In this document: positions 1-5,230 of the stretch, piece by piece
How the letters are laid out: every line of letters starts with the position of its first letter
How positions within the stretch are numbered: the stretch's first letter is position 1
Assembly (NCBI GenBank): GCA_947629285.1
Contig: CANRDA010000035.1
Span: 1 to 9,579, forward strand
Reading direction: 5' to 3'
From: an uncultured Bacilli bacterium
GTDB taxonomy: Bacteria; Bacillota_I; Bacilli_A; RF39; UBA660
DNA: 9,579 bases
The notes under the pieces: model-generated
Told to the model about the DNA's origin: nothing
Seen by the model: only the letters and a program-made list of their open reading frames with translations
Database searches by the model: none
Made by a program: the position numbers and the translations under genes

Positions 1-833
1 AAGAAGCCCTAGCTGGTGCTGATATGGTATTTGTTACTTGTGGAATGGGAGGTGGAACTGGTACAGGTGCTGCCCCAGTAATTGCAAATATCGCACAAGA
101 ACAAGGAGCTCTCACTGTTGGTATAGTTACTAAACCATTCTCATTTGAAGGTAAAAAAAGAATGGAACAGGCAATATCTGGTCTTGAAGAACTAAAGAAA
201 AATGTGGATACTTTAATAGTAATACCAAATGATAAATTAAGAGAAATAATAGATAAGTCAACACCACTTTTAGAATCATTTAAAGAAGTTGATAACGTCT
301 TAAGAAGAGGAGTACAGTCTATATCAGATTTAATTGCTGTTGCAGGTTTAATCAACTTAGACTTTGCCGATGTTAAAACTGTTATGGAAAAACGTGGAAC
401 AGCTTTAATTGGTATCGGTATAGGTGTTGGTGAAAATAGAGCTACTGAAGCTGCTGAGCAAGCTATTTCTAGTCCATTACTTGAGACAAGTATAGATGGT
501 GCAACAGATGCTATAATTAATGTTACAGGTGGTAATAATTTAACACTCTTTGAAGTAGAAGAAGCTGCTGATGTAATTAGAAAAAGTGCTAAAACTGATA
601 TGAATACTATATTCGGTGCAGTTATTAATGAAAACTTGAATGATGAAATAATTGTTACTGTAATTGCTACTGGTTTTGATGATGATAAAAAAGTTCAAGA
701 GAATCAAATACCTAAAGTAGAAAATAGAGAAGATACAAATTCTAATATTAATTTTAGAAGTACAACTAATACAGATTATTCAGATGATTCTGATGATATA
801 ATACCTTCATTCCTAAGAAGAAGAGGTTTTTAA
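1..833 (+). CDS. ftsZ: Cell division protein FtsZ, 5' end missing
   Basis: FtsZ is the tubulin-like GTPase that forms the cytoplasmic Z ring and recruits the division machinery. The open frame already runs from base 3, ahead of the first ATG at 24, and its first residues (EALAGADMVFVT) match the family interior, so the gene starts upstream of the window and roughly 90-100 N-terminal residues are missing. Numbering from the ATG at 24, the tubulin signature GGGTGTG is at residues 9-15, followed by the IPNDKL and FKEVDNVLRRG segments. The T7 synergy loop NLDFAD is at 111-116; its acidic residues complete the GTPase site of the neighbouring subunit. A short polar linker (about residues 225-258, rich in N, D, S and T) leads to the conserved C-terminal peptide IIPSFLRRRGF, the docking site for partners such as FtsA and SepF. 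Nothing looks broken. The stop is TAA at 831-833. Confidence 0.97.
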   Translation, partial: EALAGADMVFVTCGMGGGTGTGAAPVIANIAQEQGALTVGIVTKPFSFEGKKRMEQAISGLEELKKNVDTLIVIPNDKLREIIDKSTPLLESFKEVDNVLRRGVQSISDLIAVAGLINLDFADVKTVMEKRGTALIGIGIGVGENRATEAAEQAISSPLLETSIDGATDAIINVTGGNNLTLFEVEEAADVIRKSAKTDMNTIFGAVINENLNDEIIVTVIATGFDDDKKVQENQIPKVENREDTNSNINFRSTTNTDYSDDSDDIIPSFLRRRGF

Positions 834-860
834 AAAGAATAGATTTTTCTATTTTTTTTT
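832..860 (+). terminator. Candidate intrinsic terminator after ftsZ
   Basis: An A-rich arm (832-843) pairs with a T-rich arm (848-859) around a TTTT loop, giving about 12 pairs including one G-U wobble at 837/854. The T-rich arm itself forms the T-tract. It overlaps the ftsZ stop codon and ends just before the -10 box of fhs. Only two G-C pairs are present, so it is thermodynamically weak and could be chance in such AT-rich sequence. Confidence 0.4.
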
Positions 861-862
861 AG

Positions 863-880
863 TATAATTATATTGGTGAT
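863..880 (+). promoter_or_regulatory. -10 box and ribosome binding site of fhs
   Basis: A perfect TATAAT lies at 863-868, and GGTGAT lies at 875-880, four bases before the ATG at 885. With usual sigma-A spacing the transcript would start at about 875, i.e. on the Shine-Dalgarno element itself, leaving a leader of about 10 bases. I see no convincing -35 box. GGTGAT is complementary to ATCACC of the 16S 3' end, the 3' extension of the classic AGGAGGTGATC pairing. The arrangement recurs before the genes at 3887, 4151 and 5231. Confidence 0.5.
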
Positions 881-884
881 TTGA

Positions 885-2525
885 ATGACTGATATAGAAA
901 TAAGTAATAAATGTAATATGTTAGATATTAAAGAAATAGCAAAAAAATTAAATATTGAAGATAAAATAGAGTGTTTTGGTAAATATAAAGCAAAAATTAA
1001 TTTTAATGATATAGATAAACAAAGTAATGGTAAATTAATACTTGTTACATCTATTAATCCAACTCCTTTTGGTGAAGGTAAAACAACTGTTAGTATTGGT
1101 ATTAATGATGCATTAAACAAGTTAGGTAAAAATTCTATTGTAGTTTTAAGAGAACCCTCACTTGGACCGGTATTTGGAATTAAAGGTGGTGCAACAGGAG
1201 GAGGATATTCTCAAGTTGTACCAATGGAAGACATTAATCTTCATTTTACTGGTGATATACATGCAATAGAAACTGCCAACAATTTACTATGTGCGATAAT
1301 CGATAATCATATATATCAAGGAAATGAACTTGAAATAGATGAAGTAGTATTTAATAGATGTGTTGATTTAAATGATAGAGCTCTACGTAATTTAACATTA
1401 AAATATGACAATAAAGGTTTAATGCGTGAGGAACACTACAATATAACTGTTGCAAGCGAAATAATGGCAATACTTTGTCTTTCAAAAGATTTGGAAGATT
1501 TAAAAACAAGAATTGGAAATATTTTAGTAGGGTATACTAAGAATAAAAAAATGATTTATGCACGTGATTTAAACTGTGTTGGGGCAATAGCTTTACTTCT
1601 TAAAGATGCAATTAAACCGAACCTAGTTCAAACACTTGAAAATAATCCTGCAATAATACATGGAGGACCATTTGCTAATATCGCACACGGCTGTAATTCT
1701 ATTATTGCAACTAAATTGGGACTAAAATTATCAGATTATGTAGTAACTGAGGCTGGATTTGGAGCTGATTTAGGGGCTGAGAAATTTTTAGATATAAAGT
1801 GTCAAATTGGTAATTTAAAACCTAACTGTGTAGTTATAAATGCTACTTTAAGAAGTTTAAAATATAATGGTGGTATATCTAAAGAATTAGTTAATAGTCC
1901 AAATATTGATGCTTTAAAAAAAGGCATAGTAAACCTTAAAAGACATATTGAAAATATAAGTAAATATACTAAGAATATAGTAGTTGTAATAAATAGATTT
2001 GAAACTGATACTAATGATGAGATAGACTATGTAAGAGATTATGTAGAAAGTATGGGATATAATATTAGTGTATGTACATCTTTTAAAGATGGAAGTAGTG
2101 GTGCAATAGAAGTTGCTAAAAAAGTACTTGAAGTATGCAACAGTGAAATAGATTATAAACCTTTATATAATTTTAACGATAAAATAATAGATAAAATAAA
2201 TAAAGTATCTAAAGAAATATATAGGGCAGATGAAGTAATAATAAGCGATGAAATAAAAGAAAAAATAAAGTATTTAGAAGAAAATGGATTTTCTAATCTA
2301 CCTATTTGTATTGCTAAAACTCAGTATTCTTTTACAGATAATCCTAAACTTTTAGGCGCACCAGTAAACTTTAATATGACTGTTAGAGATATTAAACTAT
2401 CTAGTGGTGCTGGATTTATTGTTATATTAATGGGAAGTATTATGACTATGCCAGGTTTGGGTAAAAATAGTGCTTATTTAAATATGGATATCGATACAAG
2501 TTGGAATATAACAGGTCTATTCTAA
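885..2525 (+). CDS. fhs: Formate-tetrahydrofolate ligase
   Basis: This cytoplasmic enzyme joins formate to tetrahydrofolate using ATP, giving 10-formyl-THF for purine synthesis and formyl-Met-tRNA. The 546-residue protein is close to the usual length of about 556 and is complete. Family landmarks occur in order: the ATP-binding loop TPFGEGKTT at 60-68, then REPSLGPVFGIKGG from residue 89 running into GGGYSQVVPMEDINLHFTGD, the block GGPFANIAHGCNS, TEAGFGADLGAEKF, the INRFETDT segment, CIAKTQYSFTDNPKLLGAP, and a C-terminal MTMPGLGK segment. The ATG at 885 is preceded by GGTGAT four bases upstream, and the N-terminus aligns in style with other family members. It appears to have its own promoter. 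No other folate gene is next to it, and its place between ftsZ and sigG is not the Bacillus arrangement. No clear terminator follows, so some readthrough into the pilin-like gene is possible. Confidence 0.97.
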   Translation: MTDIEISNKCNMLDIKEIAKKLNIEDKIECFGKYKAKINFNDIDKQSNGKLILVTSINPTPFGEGKTTVSIGINDALNKLGKNSIVVLREPSLGPVFGIKGGATGGGYSQVVPMEDINLHFTGDIHAIETANNLLCAIIDNHIYQGNELEIDEVVFNRCVDLNDRALRNLTLKYDNKGLMREEHYNITVASEIMAILCLSKDLEDLKTRIGNILVGYTKNKKMIYARDLNCVGAIALLLKDAIKPNLVQTLENNPAIIHGGPFANIAHGCNSIIATKLGLKLSDYVVTEAGFGADLGAEKFLDIKCQIGNLKPNCVVINATLRSLKYNGGISKELVNSPNIDALKKGIVNLKRHIENISKYTKNIVVVINRFETDTNDEIDYVRDYVESMGYNISVCTSFKDGSSGAIEVAKKVLEVCNSEIDYKPLYNFNDKIIDKINKVSKEIYRADEVIISDEIKEKIKYLEENGFSNLPICIAKTQYSFTDNPKLLGAPVNFNMTVRDIKLSSGAGFIVILMGSIMTMPGLGKNSAYLNMDIDTSWNITGLF

Positions 2526-2526
2526 A

Positions 2527-2551
2527 AATATTTACAAAATTAATATTTACA
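2527..2551 (+). repeat. Direct repeat AATATTTACA, two copies
   Basis: The 10-mer AATATTTACA occurs at 2527-2536 and again at 2542-2551, 15 bases apart. The first copy ends in the putative -35 box (TTTACA) of the promoter for the pilin-like gene, and the second lies in the spacer just before the -10 box. It could be an operator half-site pair or chance in AT-rich DNA. The 15-base period does not place the copies on the same face of the helix. Confidence 0.35.
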
Positions 2552-2582
2552 TGATATAATAATATTAGTACTAGATAGGAGG
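2531..2582 (+). promoter_or_regulatory. Promoter and strong ribosome binding site of the pilin-like gene
   Basis: TTTACA (2531-2536) and TATAAT (2555-2560) are separated by 18 bases, a good sigma-A-type promoter. A full AGGAGG Shine-Dalgarno lies at 2577-2582, nine bases before the ATG at 2592. It is the only classic core AGGAGG in the window. The others use GGTGAT-type sites, or AAAGGAG for sigG. The leader would be about 25 bases, longer than for the neighbouring genes. Confidence 0.6.
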
Positions 2583-2591
2583 ATTAATTAA

Positions 2592-3014
2592 ATGAAAAAT
2601 ATAAAATTTAATGTTCGTGCATTTACACTCATAGAACTACTAGCAGTAATAATAATTTTATCTTTACTAGCTTTACTAGTAAGTACATCAGTAACAAAAA
2701 TGTTAAAGGATTCAAAAGAGGATATGTCAAGTATTCAAGTAGAATTAATAAAATCTGCTGCTGAAATGTGGGGTTCAGCAAATATAGATAAGATTCCTAA
2801 GGCTAATGAATGTGGATACATAACTTTAAAGGATTTAAAAGATTTTGGTGTAATAGATTCTAAAGTAATAGACTCAAACACTAATAATGAAATAGATGAT
2901 GATTTAAAAATTAAAATAACATCAAATATGACTAAAAAAGGTGTACTTTCAACAGAATATGAAGTTAATCCTGAAGATACAACAAACTGTCCTTATATTA
3001 ATTTAAATGAATAA
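2592..3014 (+). CDS. Type IV pilin-like protein (pseudopilin) with N-terminal methylation motif
   Basis: This is a 140-residue protein with a class III prepilin signal: a short basic leader (residues 1-10), the cleavage/methylation motif A|FTLIELLAV at 10-18, and one hydrophobic helix at about 11-33 that would hold it in the membrane and in a pilus. The conserved Glu at +5 of the mature protein is E15. The -1 residue is Ala rather than the usual Gly; from memory, some ComGC proteins also have Ala there, so processing remains plausible. The rest is a polar alpha/beta-type domain with two Cys (C74 and C133) that could form a disulfide outside the cell. The start is well supported by AGGAGG at 2577. 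No pilus ATPase, platform protein or prepilin peptidase is in the window, so its machinery must be elsewhere. The role is unknown: DNA uptake, secretion and adhesion are all possible. A strong hairpin follows immediately. Confidence 0.88.
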   Translation: MKNIKFNVRAFTLIELLAVIIILSLLALLVSTSVTKMLKDSKEDMSSIQVELIKSAAEMWGSANIDKIPKANECGYITLKDLKDFGVIDSKVIDSNTNNEIDDDLKIKITSNMTKKGVLSTEYEVNPEDTTNCPYINLNE

Positions 3015-3015
3015 T

Positions 3016-3045
3016 GTATAAAAGAATCTCTTTTCGTTCAATATG
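3016..3045 (+). promoter_or_regulatory. Possible sporulation-type promoter of sigG (weak)
   Basis: GTATA at 3016-3020 resembles the -35 element of sigma-F/sigma-G promoters. At the expected distance lies GTTCAATATG (3036-3045), a partial match to the sigma-F -10 pattern GGnnAnAHTR. If used, transcription would start at about 3052, inside the 3' arm of the hairpin, giving an mRNA without the arm that masks the ribosome binding site. The matches are imperfect, and GTATA could instead belong to a TATAAA-like -10 box. Confidence 0.22.
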
Positions 3046-3064
3046 AAGCGAAAGGAGATTTTTT
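3021..3064 (+). terminator. Strong hairpin with T-tract between the pilin-like gene and sigG; contains the sigG ribosome binding site
   Basis: The arm AATCTCTTTTCG (3025-3036) pairs with CGAAAGGAGATT (3049-3060), 12 pairs with one G-U wobble. Four outer, weaker pairs extend it to 3021/3064. Inside, TTC (3037-3039) pairs with GAA (3045-3047) around the loop AATAT with one bulged G (3048). The T-run 3059-3064 makes it look like an intrinsic terminator for the pilin-like gene. The 3' arm also holds the sigG Shine-Dalgarno AAAGGAG (3051-3057), seven bases before its ATG, so the structure would hide the site in any readthrough transcript. Confidence 0.75.
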
Positions 3065-3841
3065 ATGGCACGTCACAAAGTTGAGATATGTGGCGTGAAT
3101 ACTGCGAATATAAGAGTTTTAAATAACGATGAGATGAATTACCTATTTAAGCAATATAAAAACGGAGATTTTTTTGCTAAAGAAGAATTAGTTAACGGTA
3201 ATTTGAAGTTAGTTTTAAGTATATTAAAAAAATATAATAACAGATGTGATAATATGGATGATTTATTTCAAGTGGGCTGTATTGGTTTAATAAAGGCAAT
3301 AGATAATTTTGACCTTAATTTTGATGTTAAATTTTCGACATATGCAGTTCCTATGATACTAGGTGAAGTAAAAAGATACTTAAGAGATAATAATAGTATT
3401 AGAATCGCACGTAGTATTAAAGATATCGCATACCATGCTTTAGTAGTTAAAGAAGAATTAACAAACGCTTTAAATAGAGAACCTACTATAAAAGAAATTT
3501 CAGATAAATTAGGTCTTAGCGAGTTTGAGGTAAGTAATGCACTAGATAGCATGAAAGAAACATTAAGTATATCGGAGCCTATATATAATGATGGTGGTGA
3601 TACGATATATTTGCAAGACCAAATAGAGGATAAAAATAACGATATGAAATATATTGATGAAAAAGTTGCTTTAAAGGAGGCTATAAACTCTTTAAAAGAT
3701 AAAGAAAAATACATAATAACTGAAAGGTATATAATAGGAAAAACACAAATGGAATTAGCAGAAGAAATTGGTATATCACAAGCACAAATTTCAAGAATAG
3801 AAAAAAGTGCGTTAAATAATATTAAAAATAAGATAATTTAG
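3065..3841 (+). CDS. sigG: RNA polymerase sporulation sigma factor SigG (late forespore)
   Basis: SigG directs late gene expression in the forespore during endospore formation. The 258-residue protein is very close to Bacillus SigG along its whole length: N-terminal KVEICGV (5-11), VNGNLKLVLS in region 2.1 (43-52), DDLFQVGCIGLIKAIDNFD in the core-binding region 2.2 (65-83), VKFSTYAVPMILGEVKRYLRDN for -10 melting and recognition (88-109), EPIYNDGGD (171-179), and the region 4.2 helix-turn-helix GKTQMELAEEIGISQAQISRIEKSAL (225-250, -35 recognition). Asn44 matches the Asn that, as I recall, distinguishes SigG from SigF and confers sensitivity to the anti-sigma factor CsfB/Gin. The KVEICGV opening separates it from SigF and SigB. 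The ATG at 3065 is preceded by AAAGGAG, buried in a hairpin, which suggests translational or promoter-linked control. Unlike in Bacillus, sigE does not lie directly upstream. The stop is TAG. No clear terminator follows. Confidence 0.95.
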   Translation: MARHKVEICGVNTANIRVLNNDEMNYLFKQYKNGDFFAKEELVNGNLKLVLSILKKYNNRCDNMDDLFQVGCIGLIKAIDNFDLNFDVKFSTYAVPMILGEVKRYLRDNNSIRIARSIKDIAYHALVVKEELTNALNREPTIKEISDKLGLSEFEVSNALDSMKETLSISEPIYNDGGDTIYLQDQIEDKNNDMKYIDEKVALKEAINSLKDKEKYIITERYIIGKTQMELAEEIGISQAQISRIEKSALNNIKNKII

Positions 3842-3866
3842 TATAGGCAAAAACACCATCATTTCA

Positions 3867-3883
3867 TATAATATATTGGTGAT
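3867..3883 (+). promoter_or_regulatory. -10 box and ribosome binding site of the PRC-barrel gene
   Basis: TATAAT at 3867-3872 is followed five bases later by GGTGAT (3878-3883), three bases before the ATG at 3887. A start at about 3879 would fall inside GGTGAT. No clear sigma-A -35 box is visible. GTATA at 3841-3845, 19 bases before CATATAA, gives a loose resemblance to a sigma-G promoter, which would suit a sporulation-associated gene but is too imperfect to claim. Confidence 0.4.
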
Positions 3884-3886
3884 TAA

Positions 3887-4117
3887 ATGAGATTATCAGA
3901 ATTACAAAACAAAACTGTTATAAATTTAATAGATGGAAAAAATATAGGAAATATAATAGATTTAAGTATTGACGAAAGTGGTAAAACAATTGGTTTAATA
4001 GTAGAAAAACATAAGTTTATTATTTCATATTTTACTAATAAAAAAGAATTTGCAATTAAATGGGAACAAATAGAAAAAATAGGGGAAGATGTAATACTTG
4101 TTAAGGTTGTTTATTAA
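3887..4117 (+). CDS. ylmC: YlmC/YmxH-family PRC-barrel protein
   Basis: This 76-residue single-domain protein has the PRC-barrel fold typical of the YlmC/YmxH family. It opens MRLSELQNKTVINLIDGKNIG, has the family-typical IIDLSIDESGKTIGLIVE strand pair at about 23-40, and ends in the conserved pattern W-x-x-I-x-K-I-G-E-D-V-I-L-V (residues 59-72). The length matches the family, in which about 75-85 residues is usual. No signal peptide or membrane segment is seen. The family is conserved in spore formers and often annotated as sporulation-related, but the biochemical function is unknown. Its place 45 bases after sigG agrees with Bacillus, where ylmC lies shortly downstream of sigG, and this supports ylmC over the paralogue ymxH. 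It appears to have its own -10 box and may also be reached by readthrough from sigG. Confidence 0.88.
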   Translation: MRLSELQNKTVINLIDGKNIGNIIDLSIDESGKTIGLIVEKHKFIISYFTNKKEFAIKWEQIEKIGEDVILVKVVY

Positions 4118-4147
4118 TAAATTTTATGTTATACTTTATTTGGTGAT
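4107..4147 (+). promoter_or_regulatory. Promoter and ribosome binding site of the glycosyltransferase gene
   Basis: TTGTTT (4107-4112) and TATACT (4130-4135) are 17 bases apart, and TG at 4127-4128 makes an extended -10. GGTGAT follows at 4142-4147, three bases before the ATG at 4151. The predicted transcript start at about 4142 coincides with the first base of GGTGAT. The -35 box overlaps the last codons of the upstream PRC-barrel gene. Confidence 0.55.
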
Positions 4148-4150
4148 ATT

Positions 4151-5155
4151 ATGAAAGTCTTATTATATACAGAAAATGAAAAAATGATAGGTAAATCGGG
4201 TTTAGGTAAAGCGATAAAACACCAAATGAATGCATTAAAAGAAAATAATATAGAATATACAACAAATCCTAAAGATAGTTATGATTTAGTACACATAAAT
4301 TTTTATGGTCCTAAATCATATAGGCTTGCTAAAAAAGCACATAAAAATGGCAAAAAAGTAATTTATCATGCTCATTCTACAGAAGAAGATTTTAGAAATT
4401 CTTTCATATTTTCTAATCAAATAGCTCCATTATTTAGAAAATGGTTAATCAAGTGTTATACCTTAGGCGACCATATATTAACTCCAACTCCATATTCAAA
4501 AAAATTACTAGAAAATTATGGAATTAAAAAACCAATAACAGATATCAGCAATGGTATAAATGTTGAATTTTTTGAAAAAAATGAAAAGTTAGGTAAAAAA
4601 TTTAGAAAAGATTTTGGATATAAAGATACCGATAAAATAATTATGGGGGTAGGTCTATACATAGAAAGAAAAGGTATTCTCGATTTTGTAGAACTAGCAA
4701 AAAGACTTCCAGAATATAAATTTATATGGTTTGGATATTCTCCACTTTCTGCATCTCCAGTAAAAATTAGAAAAGCAGTAAACACTAAACTAGATAATTT
4801 ATACTTTGCTGGATATGTTGAACCTGAAGTACTTAGGGGAGCATATAGTGGCTGCAATTTATATTTATTTCCAACTTTAGAAGAAACTGAAGGTATTCCA
4901 ATTATGGAAGCTTGTGCAGCTAAAATACCATCTTTAATAAGAGATATACCTGTATTTGATGGATGGCTTATTGACAGTGTTAATGTATACAAGGCAAAAG
5001 ATATAGATGAGTTTGAAGATAAAATTAAAAAAATATTAGAAGGCAAGTTACCAGATTTAACAGAGGAAGGCTATAAACTGGCTCAAACTAGAGATATTAA
5101 AAGGGTTGGTAAAAAGCTTATTGATATATATAAACAAACATTACAGGATAGATAA
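4151..5155 (+). CDS. GT4-family glycosyltransferase, probably acting on diacylglycerol glycolipids
   Basis: This is a 334-residue GT-B-fold, retaining glycosyltransferase without signal peptide, expected to work at the inner face of the membrane. The N-terminal acceptor domain opens MKVLLYTENEKMIGKSGLGKAI, with a glycine loop at 16-19, then YDLVHIN (44-50) and YHAHSTEEDFRNSF (72-85). The C-terminal donor domain has IERKG (171-175) for phosphate binding and the GT4 E-x7-E motif at E245/E253 (EETEGIPIME), followed by RDIPVFDGW. The overall pattern resembles the streptococcal/listerial enzymes that add glucose or galactose to diacylglycerol or glucosyl-diacylglycerol, so a membrane glycolipid role is likely. 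Sugar donor and acceptor cannot be told from sequence. It has its own promoter and a terminator, so it looks like a single-gene unit. No partner glycolipid synthase is adjacent. It replaces the ylmD-ylmE-sepF genes expected here in Bacillus. Confidence 0.85.
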   Translation: MKVLLYTENEKMIGKSGLGKAIKHQMNALKENNIEYTTNPKDSYDLVHINFYGPKSYRLAKKAHKNGKKVIYHAHSTEEDFRNSFIFSNQIAPLFRKWLIKCYTLGDHILTPTPYSKKLLENYGIKKPITDISNGINVEFFEKNEKLGKKFRKDFGYKDTDKIIMGVGLYIERKGILDFVELAKRLPEYKFIWFGYSPLSASPVKIRKAVNTKLDNLYFAGYVEPEVLRGAYSGCNLYLFPTLEETEGIPIMEACAAKIPSLIRDIPVFDGWLIDSVNVYKAKDIDEFEDKIKKILEGKLPDLTEEGYKLAQTRDIKRVGKKLIDIYKQTLQDR

Positions 5156-5158
5156 TAT

Positions 5159-5179
5159 AGGACTTTTTAGTTCTTTTTT
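5159..5179 (+). terminator. Intrinsic terminator of the glycosyltransferase gene
   Basis: AGGACT (5159-5164) pairs with AGTTCT (5169-5174) around a TTTT loop, six pairs with one G-U wobble, followed by TTTTT to 5179. It begins four bases after the stop codon and ends just before the -35 box of smc. Confidence 0.6.
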
Positions 5180-5180
5180 C

Positions 5181-5225
5181 TTGTTTTTAAATACTTTTAT
5201 TGATATAATAATTAAGTAAGGTGAT
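5181..5225 (+). promoter_or_regulatory. Promoter and ribosome binding site of smc
   Basis: TTGTTT (5181-5186) and TATAAT (5204-5209) are 17 bases apart, with TG at 5201-5202 giving an extended -10. AAGGTGAT (5218-5225) lies five bases before the ATG at 5231. The predicted start at about 5216 would leave a leader of about 15 bases. The same TTGTTT-N17-extended -10 design is used for the glycosyltransferase gene at 4107. This promoter presumably drives smc and holA together. Confidence 0.6.
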
Positions 5226-5230
5226 AATAG

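Noticed and set aside
24..833. ATG at 24 as a true start of a short FtsZ
   Set aside because: The frame is open upstream with FtsZ-like residues, and the GTP-binding N-terminal part would be missing; the gene simply extends beyond the window.
830..1120. Minus-strand open frame of 96 codons, hydrophobic, opposite the start of fhs
   Set aside because: It lies wholly antisense to strongly conserved fhs coding sequence, has no recognisable motif, and its hydrophobicity is what reverse-strand reading of Lys/Asp/Glu-rich AT-rich genes gives.
3268..3714. Minus-strand open frame of 148 codons within sigG
   Set aside because: It is antisense to the conserved sigG core, has no family resemblance, and has the typical Ser/Leu/Ile-rich shadow composition.
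4516..5046. Minus-strand open frame of 176 codons within the glycosyltransferase gene
   Set aside because: The opposite strand holds conserved GT4 motifs across this stretch, and the antisense product shows no domain.
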